Shown here: positions 48,589 through 56,879 of the stretch, one piece after another
How positions within the stretch are numbered: position 1 is the first letter of the stretch
Layout: every line of letters starts with the position of its first letter
Assembly (NCBI GenBank): GCA_016213735.1
Contig: JACQZU010000010.1
Span: 1-63,181, forward strand
Length of the DNA stretch: 63,181 bases
Direction: 5' to 3'
Source: Acidobacteriota bacterium
GTDB lineage: Bacteria > Acidobacteriota > Holophagae > Holophagales > Holophagaceae
Program-made: the position numbers and the translations under genes
The notes under the pieces: model-generated
The model's input: the letters and a program-made list of their open reading frames with translations, nothing else
What the model was told of the DNA's origin: nothing
The model's database searches: none

Positions 48589-49890
48589 ATGCGGACCCTC
48601 GTGATCGGCGGCGGCGTGACCGGCCTCCTGGCGGCCTGGCACCTTCAGAAACGCGGCCAGGCGGCGGAATTGTGGGAGGCCGAGGACCGCCCCGGGGGTT
48701 GGGTTCAGACCCTGCCCTGGGACCACTCCGATGGCCGCCCGGGCCACGTGGAGAAGGGCCCCCAGGGCATCCTCTGGCAACCTGGAACGCCCGTGGACCG
48801 GGTCTTCAAGGGCCTGGACCTCGCGGTGGAAAGCCCTGTGAAGGAACAAGGCCAGGGGCAGCGCTGGGTGGGGAAGGGGGGCCGTCTCATTCCCGTTCCC
48901 GCCCACCCCGTGAAATTGATGACCTCGCCCTTGATGTCCCTTGGGACCAAGCTTCGGCTCTTCAGGGAACCCTTCGTCAAGCCTGGCCCCCCCGAGCCCG
49001 AGGAAGGCCTGGAGGAATTCATCTCCCGGCGGGCGGGCCGGGGTCTGGCCGAAGAACTCCTTCCGGCCATGGTGGCCGGCATTCTGGCCGCGCCCACCCA
49101 TCTCCTCAGCGTGGATGCGCTGCCCACCCTCCGGAAATGGGAATCCCACGGCAGCCTGTTCGCAGGGGTCCGGAAGAACGGGGTGAGCCACCTCATGGTC
49201 CCCCAGGGGGGCATGGGAGGCTTGACCGCCCGGTTGGCCGCCTCGCTTCCCGAGGTGCAGGTGGCCCGGAAAGCCGAACGCCTGGAACGCCTTCCCGGGG
49301 GCCGCTGGCGGGTCTGGGGCGGCGGGGAAGAAGCCGAGGCGGATCAGGTGGTCCTGGCCCTGCCGGCCTACGCCGCCGCGGAACTTCTGGCCCCCCACGC
49401 CGAGGCAAGCGCCGAGGCCCTTCGGGCCATCCCCTACACCTCCGTGAATCTCTGGAACAGCCGCCACACGCCCCTCGCGCCCTTCCGGGACGGATTCGGA
49501 TTCCTCATCCATCCCCCGGAAGGGAACAGCTACCTGGGAAGCCTGGTCCCTTCCTGGATCGAGCCGAGTTCCTGCGCCCCGGAATTCATGCAGCTCCGGA
49601 GCTTCATCGGGGACCCCCACCTCTGGGGGGTGCGCCGGGAGGAGCGGCCCACCTGGGAATGGGTGTGGACGCAGATCCGGCGCTGGGTGCCTGGCCTTTC
49701 GGAGGCCGTCCAGACCCGGGAGGACCGGGCCCACCAGGCCATCCCCCGGGCGGAGAAGGGACACCGGGGGAGGGTGCGCACCGCCGTGGAGGGTCTTCCC
49801 CAGGGGATCGAATGGATTTCCAACGCCCGTTTCGGCCCGGGCGTGCGGGATGTGATGGAAGGCCTGGAGGCTTGGGTCCAGGAGAGGTGA
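48589..49890 (+). CDS. hemG: Protoporphyrinogen oxidase, HemY/PgoX flavoprotein type
   Basis: FAD enzyme that oxidises protoporphyrinogen IX to protoporphyrin IX. The 433 residues open with RTLVIGGGVTGLLAAWHLQKRGQAAELWEAEDRPGGWVQT (dinucleotide-binding fold and the flavin GG motif), then EEFISRRAGRGLAEELLPAMVAGILA, ALPAYAAAEL, and a C-terminal GLPQGIEWISNARFGPGVRDVMEG resembling the FAD-closing GNGVDD region. Classification is HemY-like amine oxidase; its genetic neighbours support the function. A coproporphyrinogen-oxidising role cannot be excluded. Confidence 0.9.
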   Translation: MRTLVIGGGVTGLLAAWHLQKRGQAAELWEAEDRPGGWVQTLPWDHSDGRPGHVEKGPQGILWQPGTPVDRVFKGLDLAVESPVKEQGQGQRWVGKGGRLIPVPAHPVKLMTSPLMSLGTKLRLFREPFVKPGPPEPEEGLEEFISRRAGRGLAEELLPAMVAGILAAPTHLLSVDALPTLRKWESHGSLFAGVRKNGVSHLMVPQGGMGGLTARLAASLPEVQVARKAERLERLPGGRWRVWGGGEEAEADQVVLALPAYAAAELLAPHAEASAEALRAIPYTSVNLWNSRHTPLAPFRDGFGFLIHPPEGNSYLGSLVPSWIEPSSCAPEFMQLRSFIGDPHLWGVRREERPTWEWVWTQIRRWVPGLSEAVQTREDRAHQAIPRAEKGHRGRVRTAVEGLPQGIEWISNARFGPGVRDVMEGLEAWVQER

Positions 49891-49948
49891 GCCGGCCCAG
49901 GATTTCAGGTTTCCGGATTTCGGTTTTCGATTGAAGCTCATGGCGTGC

Positions 49949-49978
49949 CTCCTTTGGACAGGAGGGCCCTCCTTTGGA
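49949..49978. repeat. Direct repeat and palindrome before the DUF421 gene
   Basis: CTCCTTTGGA occurs at 49949-49958 and 49969-49978, exactly 20 bp apart (two helical turns). Between and partly overlapping them is the perfect palindrome GGAGGGCCCTCC (49961-49972). The second repeat overlaps the ribosome site of the DUF421 gene, so a protein or structure here could control its translation. Confidence 0.45.
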
Positions 49979-49985
49979 GAACTCG

Positions 49986-50549
49986 ATGCCCGCCATGGCC
50001 CTGCTCGACGGTCCGCTGCCCGTCGCCGTCTCCATGTGGAAGCTTGCCCAGCCCTGGTGGGAATTCGTGCTCAGGGGGGTCCTGGTCTACGGCTTCCTGC
50101 TCCTGCTGCTGCGCCTCTCGGGGAAACGCCAGGTCGGGGAGTTGGCGCCCTTCGACCTGGTGCTGCTCCTCGTGCTGAGCAACGCCGTCCAGAACAGCAT
50201 GAACGCGGGGGACAATTCCGTGGCGGCGGGCCTGATCCTGGTGGTCACCCTGGTGGCGCTGAACGGCCTGTTGGGGTGGCTCACCGCCCGCAGCAAGAAG
50301 CTGGAGGCCGTCATCGAGGGAACGCCGGAGATTCTCATCCACAACGGAGTCGCCCAGGAGGGGGTCCTCCACCGAACCCGGATCAGCCGGCACGAACTCA
50401 TGAGCGCCATCCGCCAGGCGGGTCTCACTGAGATCGACCAGGTGCGGGTGGCCATCCTGGAGAACAACGGGCGGATCAATGTGATTCCCCGGGACCACGC
50501 CAGGAAACCGGAGGAAACGCCTGCGAAGGATTCCTTTCCGGCCCCTTGA
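49986..50549 (+). CDS. DUF421 (YetF/YcaP-like) membrane protein
   Basis: A 187-residue protein with three membrane helices (about 24-42, 53-70 and 77-95), then a soluble C-terminal domain (KKLEAVIEGTPEILIHNGVAQEGVLHRTRISRHELMSAIRQAGLTEIDQVRVAILENNGRINVIPR), the DUF421 signature. Relatives in Bacillus are linked to spore germination and the envelope; function here is unknown. The ATG at 49986 with GGAG 6 nt upstream is preferred to the TTG at 49974. It is followed 30 nt later by a radical SAM gene. Confidence 0.85.
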   Translation: MPAMALLDGPLPVAVSMWKLAQPWWEFVLRGVLVYGFLLLLLRLSGKRQVGELAPFDLVLLLVLSNAVQNSMNAGDNSVAAGLILVVTLVALNGLLGWLTARSKKLEAVIEGTPEILIHNGVAQEGVLHRTRISRHELMSAIRQAGLTEIDQVRVAILENNGRINVIPRDHARKPEETPAKDSFPAP

Positions 50550-50579
50550 CGCGGCGAAAAAAAGACGAATCATGAATCC

Positions 50580-51509
50580 ATGACCTCTCTGCTGGCGCCG
50601 GACCTTCAGCCCCGAATGCTGGGGGGCCTGGAAATCGAGCCCGAGGAGGCGCGGAGCATCCTGAGGCCCCAGAAAGACGAACGCTACGGTTTCGGCTTCT
50701 CCCTCAACCCCTACCGGGGCTGTGCCCACGGGTGCCGCTACTGCTACGTGCGGGAGTACCCCCACCCGCTGCGGGGCGGGGAAGGGGCCCTTCGCCCACC
50801 CGAGACCTGGGGAGCCTGGGTGTCTCCCAAGCTCAATGCCCCCGCCCTGCTCTGGGCCCACCGCCACCGCCTCCACGAGCAGACCGTCTTCCTCGCCTCC
50901 AGCACGGATCCCTACATGCCCCTGGAGAGGGAGTTCCGGCTTACCCGGAAGTGCCTGGAAGTCCTTCGGGACTGTCCCACCACCCGGGTGCTGCTGCACA
51001 CCCGTTCGCCCCTGGTGCTCCAGGACCTGGATCTCCTTTTACAATTCGGCCCCCGTCTCACCGTGGGTTTTTCCATCCCTACGGACGACGACACGGTGCG
51101 CCAGGTGACCGAACCCGGCGCCCCCTCCATCCCCAGCCGCTGGCTGGCGATGGAGCGCCTGGCACGGGCGGGCGTGGCGGTGAGCCTCAGCGCCGCGCCC
51201 CTCATGGCCATCCGGGACATCCCCGCCTTCGCCCGGCGGGCCCGGGAGAGCGGCGCCCGGAGCGCCTGGGCAGGGCGCCTGCGCCTCCTCAACCAGGATC
51301 CTTTCTACCAAGTGCTGGCGGAGCATGGGTGGCTCTTCATCCTCCAACCGGACTACGGCGAGCGGGTGAATGCCGCCCTCGCCGAGGCCATGCCCCGACC
51401 CCCCTCCCGGCGGAGACGGGAACACCTCAAAGGGAAGGCCGCGGTGGCCCCGCCCCTCCAACTCCCAGACGCACGCCAGTTGGCGCTCTTCCAGGGCGAC
51501 CTGGCGTGA
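50580..51509 (+). CDS. Rv2578c/SPL-family radical SAM protein
   Basis: A 309-residue protein with a CxxxCxxC cluster motif (C48, C52, C55 in NPYRGCAHGCRYCYVREYP), then FLASSTDPYMPLEREFRLTRKCLEVLR and SIPTDDDTVRQVTEPGAPSIPSRWLAMERLARAGV. These match the Rv2578c-type radical SAM group related to spore photoproduct lyase. The reaction is not established. It may repair or modify DNA; the next gene, dnaX, lies 34 nt downstream and is probably in the same transcript. Confidence 0.85.
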   Translation: MTSLLAPDLQPRMLGGLEIEPEEARSILRPQKDERYGFGFSLNPYRGCAHGCRYCYVREYPHPLRGGEGALRPPETWGAWVSPKLNAPALLWAHRHRLHEQTVFLASSTDPYMPLEREFRLTRKCLEVLRDCPTTRVLLHTRSPLVLQDLDLLLQFGPRLTVGFSIPTDDDTVRQVTEPGAPSIPSRWLAMERLARAGVAVSLSAAPLMAIRDIPAFARRARESGARSAWAGRLRLLNQDPFYQVLAEHGWLFILQPDYGERVNAALAEAMPRPPSRRRREHLKGKAAVAPPLQLPDARQLALFQGDLA

Positions 51510-51543
51510 GCCCGCTGCCGCCCATGCGATCATGGGCCTTCCC

Positions 51544-53133
51544 ATGACCACCCTCGCCCTCACCTACCGACCCCGCGTCCTTGCCGACCTGGTGGGCCAG
51601 GAGGCCAGCGTCCGGGCCCTGGGCAACCTCCTCCGGCGGGCCAGGGAGGCTGGCCGGGCCCCTCACCAGGCTTTTCTTTTCGCCGGGCTCCGGGGCACCG
51701 GGAAGACCAGCACCGCCCGCATCATCGCCCGGGCGCTGAATTGCATCCAGGGCCCCACCGCCACCCCCTGCGGGGTCTGCGATCCCTGCGTGGCCGGCGA
51801 GCGCCCCGACACCAGCCTGGACATCGTGGAAATCGACGCTGCGAGCCGTGCCTCCGTGGAGGACGCCCGGGCCCTCCGGGAGCAGGCCCAGACCCGCCCA
51901 GCCTTCTGCCGTTACCGGGTCTACATCATCGACGAAGTGCACATGCTCAGCGCCCAGGCCTTCGACGCTTTGCTGAAGCTGCTGGAGGAGCCGCCGGAAC
52001 ACGCCATTTTCGTCCTGGCCACCACCGAGCTCCACGACGTGCCGGACACCATCAAGAGCCGAGTCCAGATCTACCCCTTCCGCCTCATCCCTGTGGGTCT
52101 CATCGAGCAGCGTCTCCGCGAAGTGTGCGAGAAGGAGGGGGTGTCCTTCGAGCCCGGGAGCCTGCGCCTCGTGGCCGAGGCTGGCCAGGGCTCCATGCGG
52201 GACGCCCTCACCACCCTGGACCGGGTCATCGCCGCCGGGGACGGCCAGGTGCGAGAGGATCTCGTCCGGGAGCAGCTGGGCATCGTGCCCGCCGTTCGCG
52301 TGAACGGGGTCCTGGACGCCATCCAGCAGGGGGATGCCGGGGCCATCCTGGACCACTGCCGGGAGTTGGCCAGCCTGGGGGCGGACTGGGTGAGCTTCTG
52401 GCGGGAACTCATGCTGGGCTTCCGCGACCGCCTGGAGGCGGAGGCCCGCCGGAACCCCGGTCCCCAGGATCTGCTGCGCTGGTCCCGGATGCTGCACCTG
52501 CTGCTCCAGCGGGAGCGGGACCTGAGGGATTCCAGCCTGCCCCGCGTGGTGGTCGAATTGGCCCTGATTACCGCCGCCCAGCTTCCCCACCTGGCGCCCC
52601 TGGACGCCCTCGTGTCCAGCGGAGGATCCCAGACTCCGCGCCCCGGCCCCGCCCCGCGGCCGAGCCTCCCTGTCCCCGTGCCCTCCCCGACGAAACCGGC
52701 GGGGCCCTCGGCCCCCCCCGGGGGCCAGGCCCCCATTCTCCCAGCCCCACCCGCCCCTCGGTTCTCGGATCCGGAGTCCCTCCGCCGCCTCCTGGGGGAG
52801 ACCCTTCGGGGGTCGGCGGAGGGGCGGTTCCGCTCCCTCGGGGTCCTGGCCCAGGTGGCCACCGGGCTCGCCTGGGAGCCTCCCCTCCTGAAGCTGCGTT
52901 TCCCTGTCAACGCCCGGGGAGCGATGCAGGACCTGGAACGGGAACAGGCGAATCCTCACCTCCTCGCCGCCCTTTCCGCGGTCCTGCCAGGGATCACAGG
53001 CCTCCATCTCTCCTTCGAGGGCGGGACGGGGGAACGCCCCGAGGAAATCCTGCGCCGGGACCCCACCGTGCAGCATCTTCTCCAGGCCACCGGAGGGGAG
53101 ATCGTCGAGGCTGGCTGGGAGAAGGAAGCCTGA
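51544..53133 (+). CDS. dnaX: DNA polymerase III subunit gamma/tau
   Basis: Clamp-loader ATPase of the replicative polymerase. The 529-residue protein has LALTYRPRVLADLVGQ, Walker A GLRGTGKT (48-55), four zinc cysteines (C67, C76, C79, C82), Walker B YIIDEVHML near 128-135, the LEEPPEHAIFVLATTELHDVPDTIKSR sensor region and SMRDALTTLD. A proline-rich linker (about 360-410) leads to a short tau-like C-terminus. No poly-A or poly-T slippery site is evident, so a frameshifted gamma form is not supported. The ATG at 51544 matches the family start; the ATG at 51532 would add four residues. Confidence 0.96.
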   Translation: MTTLALTYRPRVLADLVGQEASVRALGNLLRRAREAGRAPHQAFLFAGLRGTGKTSTARIIARALNCIQGPTATPCGVCDPCVAGERPDTSLDIVEIDAASRASVEDARALREQAQTRPAFCRYRVYIIDEVHMLSAQAFDALLKLLEEPPEHAIFVLATTELHDVPDTIKSRVQIYPFRLIPVGLIEQRLREVCEKEGVSFEPGSLRLVAEAGQGSMRDALTTLDRVIAAGDGQVREDLVREQLGIVPAVRVNGVLDAIQQGDAGAILDHCRELASLGADWVSFWRELMLGFRDRLEAEARRNPGPQDLLRWSRMLHLLLQRERDLRDSSLPRVVVELALITAAQLPHLAPLDALVSSGGSQTPRPGPAPRPSLPVPVPSPTKPAGPSAPPGGQAPILPAPPAPRFSDPESLRRLLGETLRGSAEGRFRSLGVLAQVATGLAWEPPLLKLRFPVNARGAMQDLEREQANPHLLAALSAVLPGITGLHLSFEGGTGERPEEILRRDPTVQHLLQATGGEIVEAGWEKEA

Positions 53134-53200
53134 ACGCCACCGCGATGCTTGCCCTGGAGGCGTCTGCGCCTCAGAATGGCCCGCGTCCTCCGGAGTCCCC

Positions 53201-53917
53201 ATGAAGGTCCTGATCGTCCACGCCCACGAGGAGCCCCGCTCCTTCAACGCCGCCATGAAGAACACCGCCATCCGTGTGTTCGAGGAGATGGGCCACACGG
53301 TGGTGGTGTCCGACCTCTACCGGATGCGGTTCAAGGCCGTGGCCGACTCGGACGACTTCCTGGAGCGGAAGGACCGGCACATCCTGGTGCGCCAGGCCGA
53401 AGAGCGCTATTCGACCAACCTGGGCACCCTGGCCCCGGACATCCTCGAGGAGCAGCGGAAAGTTCTCGACTGCCAACTCCTGATCCTGCAGTTCCCCCTG
53501 TGGTGGTTCTCCCTCCCGGCGGTTCTCAAGGGTTGGGTGGACCGCGTGCTGTCCATGGGCTTCGCCTACGATCAAGAGGGGCGCTGGTACGACCACGGGG
53601 GCCTGAAGGGGCGCCGGGCCATGCTCAGCCTCACCACGGGCGATCCGGAATCCTGTTTCAGCCCCAGGGGCATCCACGGGTCCATGGACCAGGTCCTCTG
53701 GCCCATCCAGCACAACACCCTCTACCACTGTGGCTTCGAGGTGATGGCTCCCTTCGTGGCCTACGCGGTGGCCCGCAGGAGCCAGGCGGAGCGCGAGGCC
53801 CTCCTGCAGGCCTATGCCATCCGGCTCCGGGGCCTCGATGGGGAAGCTCCCCTGGCCTTCCACCCCTTGGAACGGTACGGCGACGGCATGCAGCTCAAGG
53901 CCGGGTTCGAACCCTAG
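53201..53917 (+). CDS. NQO1-like NAD(P)H:quinone oxidoreductase, flavodoxin fold
   Basis: A 238-residue flavoprotein with KVLIVHAHEEPRSFNAAMKNTA (phosphate-binding loop), VVSDLYRMRFKAVADSDDF, LILQFPLWWFSLPAVLKGWVDRVLSMGFAYD (flavin contacts, as in NQO1/NQO2) and a C-terminal tail typical of this family. It probably reduces quinones or xenobiotics by two electrons. CGGAG lies 5 nt before the ATG. It sits between dnaX and the GT41 gene with short gaps, so it may be in the same transcript. Confidence 0.9.
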   Translation: MKVLIVHAHEEPRSFNAAMKNTAIRVFEEMGHTVVVSDLYRMRFKAVADSDDFLERKDRHILVRQAEERYSTNLGTLAPDILEEQRKVLDCQLLILQFPLWWFSLPAVLKGWVDRVLSMGFAYDQEGRWYDHGGLKGRRAMLSLTTGDPESCFSPRGIHGSMDQVLWPIQHNTLYHCGFEVMAPFVAYAVARRSQAEREALLQAYAIRLRGLDGEAPLAFHPLERYGDGMQLKAGFEP

Positions 53918-53966
53918 AGATGGACCATTCCCGGGCCCCTTCGAGCCCGGTGCCGGGAGCCGAGTC

Positions 53967-55862
53967 ATGACCGGGGAGGATCGCAGGCTCCTGGAACAGG
54001 CCCGGTCGGCCATCGTGGCGGGGCGCGGGGAGGAGGCCCGCCGCTGGCTCGGACCCCTCCTGGCAGGTCCTTCCGCTCCGCCCGAGGCCCGGCTGCTGGA
54101 ATTGCACGCGCGGCGACTGCTCGGCGAAGGGGGCATCCAGGAGGGCCTGGAGGCCCTGGTGGCCGAACTCGAGGCCGGTGGCCCCGGGGAGGTCCCGGTG
54201 CTCCTCGAGGCCCTGCGCTTCAAGGTGATCCGGGCCATGGCGGAGGAGGGCCACGCGGAGGCTCTTCAGGACCTTTCGCGGGCCCTGGACCTGGATCCCG
54301 ACAATCCTGAACTCCACCAGGCCCGGGGCGCCCTGCTGGCGGGACGGAGGCGCTACGCCGAGGCGAGGATCCACCTGGAAAAGGCGATGCCGCACCGCCG
54401 GGAGGATGCTCATTTCTGGAGCAGCTACGGGCTGGTCCTCCAGTACCTGGGGGAGCCCTCCGGGGCCGAGGACGCCTTCCGCCGCGCGATGGCCCTCGAT
54501 CCGGGGAAGGTGGACCCCGTCATGCTCCTGGCCCAGTTCCTCGCGGACTCGGGCCGCCTCCTGGATGCGGGGCCGCTGCTGGACCGGGCGCTGGAACTGT
54601 CCCCAGGCATGCCCGCCGCGGTGTCGGGCAAGCTCGGAACCGCGCTCTACGACCCGGGGCGCACTCCGCGGGAGGTCGCGGGCCTGCACAGGGCCTGGAC
54701 GGCCACCCTGGAAACCCGGGTGCAGCCCCTTCCCGATCCTCCGAAGGATTGGGATCCGGATCGCCCCCTCACGGTGGCCTACCTGTCGCCGGATTTCCGG
54801 GAACATTCCTGCGCCCACTTCATCGAGCCCCTCCTCCGGGCCCACGACCGCACGCGGCACCGCTTCCTCCTGGTCCACCTGGCCCCGAGCCGGGACGCCC
54901 GGACGGAGGTCTTCGAAGCCCTGGCCGACACCTGGATCGAGGCCTCCGCCCTGGATGACGCGACCCTCGCCCGGCGGCTGCGGGAGGCGGGGGTGGACCT
55001 GCTGGTGGATCTGGCCGGGCATTCAGGGTTCAACCGCCTTCCCCTTCTGGCCCTGAGGCCCGCGCCCGTCCAGTTGGAGTGGCTGGGCTACCCCTTCACC
55101 ACGGGACTCACCCGCCTGGAAGGGAGAATCACGGACAGCCTGGTGGACCCCCCCGGGAGCGAGGCCCTGGCCAGCGAGCCCCTGCTCCGGCTGGACCCCT
55201 GCTACCTCTGCTGGCAGCCCCCCGAAGCCGGGCCGGCGGCCAGCCCTCTGCCCTGCCTCGGGGGCGCTCCCTTCACCTTCGGAAGCTTCAACCACTTCGC
55301 CAAGCTCAACGCGGCCGTGGTGGAGACCTGGTCCACCATCCTCCGGCGCGCCGCAGGCTCCCGCCTCCTTCTCAAGGGCAAGGGATCCCAGGACCCCGTG
55401 CTTCGGGAAAGGATCCTCGAGGCCTTCGAGGCCCAGGGGATCCGGCGAGGTCGGGTCCACCTGGAGGGATGGTCGGAGCGGCCCTCGACCCACCTGGAAC
55501 ACTACCGCGCCGTGGACCTGGCCCTGGACCCCTTCCCCTACAACGGGGCCACCACCAGCCTGGAGGCCCTCTGGATGGAGGTGCCCTTCGTGGCCCTCCA
55601 GGGAGTCCACAGCCTCTCCCGACACGGCAGCATGCTCTTGACCCAGGTGGGCCTGCCGGCCCTGATCGCCCCGGATCCGCAGGCCTATGTCGCCCTGGCG
55701 GTGGCCCTGGCAGGGGATCCGGTCCGGCTGGCCTCCCTTCGCGCGGGCCTCCGGAATTCCCTGCTGGCTTCACCCCTCTGCGACGCGGTAGGCTTCGCCC
55801 GCCGGATGGAGGCGCTCTTCCGGGATCAATGGCGGCGGGCCTGCGCCCTCCGTCAGGGCTGA
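53967..55862 (+). CDS. TPR protein with GT41 (O-GlcNAc transferase/SPINDLY-type) glycosyltransferase domain
   Basis: A 631-residue cytoplasmic protein. Residues 1-235 are TPR-like helices (ALQDLSRALDLDPDNPELHQARGALLAGRRRYAEARIHLEKA). Residues about 258-625 are the GT41 domain: LTVAYLSPDFREHSCAHFIEPLL, LLVDLAGHSGFNRLPLLALRPAPVQLEWLGYPFTTG, FGSFNHFAKLNAAVVETWSTIL, and the UDP-sugar site LDPFPYNGATTSLEALWMEVPFVALQG. It is expected to move a sugar onto serine or threonine of proteins; target and donor are unknown. GGGAG lies 8 nt before the ATG. Its tail overlaps the next, convergent gene by 10 nt. Confidence 0.9.
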   Translation: MTGEDRRLLEQARSAIVAGRGEEARRWLGPLLAGPSAPPEARLLELHARRLLGEGGIQEGLEALVAELEAGGPGEVPVLLEALRFKVIRAMAEEGHAEALQDLSRALDLDPDNPELHQARGALLAGRRRYAEARIHLEKAMPHRREDAHFWSSYGLVLQYLGEPSGAEDAFRRAMALDPGKVDPVMLLAQFLADSGRLLDAGPLLDRALELSPGMPAAVSGKLGTALYDPGRTPREVAGLHRAWTATLETRVQPLPDPPKDWDPDRPLTVAYLSPDFREHSCAHFIEPLLRAHDRTRHRFLLVHLAPSRDARTEVFEALADTWIEASALDDATLARRLREAGVDLLVDLAGHSGFNRLPLLALRPAPVQLEWLGYPFTTGLTRLEGRITDSLVDPPGSEALASEPLLRLDPCYLCWQPPEAGPAASPLPCLGGAPFTFGSFNHFAKLNAAVVETWSTILRRAAGSRLLLKGKGSQDPVLRERILEAFEAQGIRRGRVHLEGWSERPSTHLEHYRAVDLALDPFPYNGATTSLEALWMEVPFVALQGVHSLSRHGSMLLTQVGLPALIAPDPQAYVALAVALAGDPVRLASLRAGLRNSLLASPLCDAVGFARRMEALFRDQWRRACALRQG

Positions 55863-56752
55863 GCCGGGGCCGATTCGGACGGGGGCGCCGGGAAGAAGTC
55901 CCATCGGGGGTCCACCTGGGCCAGGAACTCCAGGGAATAGCAGCGGAAGAACACCGACACCGGCAGGGTGAGCACGGCGCTCAGGTAGGGGAGGAACCCG
56001 ATGCAACAGGTCAGGCAGCCCGCCGCCAGGACCAGGAGTCCCGCCCCCAGGGCCAGCACGAATTTCAAGAGGTAGAAGCGGGTGAAGTCCCAGGCGTGGC
56101 CGGGCAGGACTTCGCGCCGCAGGCACCCCAGGGCCTCCATGGGCGAGAGGCCCTGGCGGGCCATCAGGGGCACCCCGAAGTCCCTGAGGAAGGCCCAGAA
56201 CAGCAGCACGGCCAGGAGCAGGACCACGAACAGCGCGGCGAAGAGAAGGATGGGAAGGAGCGCCGCGAAGTGCCACCCGTCCTTGAGCATGGGCACCAGG
56301 ACCACCGCCCCCGCCAGCACCAGGAGCAGGAAGGCCCCGATGCAGGCCAGCCCGGCCACCAGGGTGAACACGAAGAGGCGGTTGCCCTGGGCGCGGAAGC
56401 GCCGCCAGGGCTCCCGGACTTCCGCCCGGTCGTGCAGGACGTTGTCCAGGAACATGAAGGCGCCCCGGCTCGAGAGCCACGCGAAGAGGATCCCCAGGGC
56501 CAGGGCGAACACCAGGATCCCCACCGCCAGGGCGATCACGAAAGCCATGTGGTCCTGAACCCAGCTCTGGATCTCCGCCGGGGCGCCCCCATGGTTCCCG
56601 ATGCCGCCCGGGTTGAAGGACCCCCCCTCCCCGAGGCTGGCGAGGAAGGCGGAGAAGCCCAGCACGAACCACTTCCCGGCGTCGAAGGGCCGGAAGAGGA
56701 TCCCCTCCATGCGTTCCAGGGCGCGGCTGAGGGCGGTGGAGGCGGAGGGCAT
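55853..56752 (-). CDS. Multipass membrane protein of unknown function
   Basis: A 299-residue inner-membrane protein with about six segments, for example [51 protein letters not shown] and [30 protein letters not shown]. The opening [35 protein letters not shown], the cytoplasmic RFRAQGNR, and [14 protein letters not shown] resemble the DUF4013/DUF7544-type transporter-like membrane families. I cannot name a function. GGGAG lies 5 nt before the ATG at 56752. It is divergent from hutU. Confidence 0.75.
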   Translation of the reverse strand: MPSASTALSRALERMEGILFRPFDAGKWFVLGFSAFLASLGEGGSFNPGGIGNHGGAPAEIQSWVQDHMAFVIALAVGILVFALALGILFAWLSSRGAFMFLDNVLHDRAEVREPWRRFRAQGNRLFVFTLVAGLACIGAFLLLVLAGAVVLVPMLKDGWHFAALLPILLFAALFVVLLLAVLLFWAFLRDFGVPLMARQGLSPMEALGCLRREVLPGHAWDFTRFYLLKFVLALGAGLLVLAAGCLTCCIGFLPYLSAVLTLPVSVFFRCYSLEFLAQVDPRWDFFPAPPSESAPAQP

Positions 56753-56854
56753 CAGGGCTCCCGGAAGCTTCCTTTCAGTGTGGGCCAGATCGCTCGGGAG
56801 GATTGTGATCCGGGACAGGGGGGGGCCCAGCGGAGCCCAGGCCCCTCCCGGCCG

Positions 56855-56860
56855 TAAAAT
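56855..56860 (+). promoter_or_regulatory. Putative -10 of hutU, leadered
   Basis: TAAAAT lies 19 nt before the hutU ATG, and AGGGAG lies 5 nt before it. It is an example of the leadered layout that contrasts with the leaderless genes. Confidence 0.4.
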
Positions 56861-56879
56861 GGAATCCCAGGGAGCCCCC

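Noticed and set aside
51544-53133. Programmed frameshift in dnaX giving a gamma form
   Set aside because: No A- or T-run slippery heptamer with a downstream stem was found near the expected site.
53880-53925. tRNA-like T-loop sequence (GGGTTCGAACCC)
   Set aside because: It is the last codons of the NQO1-like gene. No acceptor, D or anticodon stems can be built from the upstream bases.
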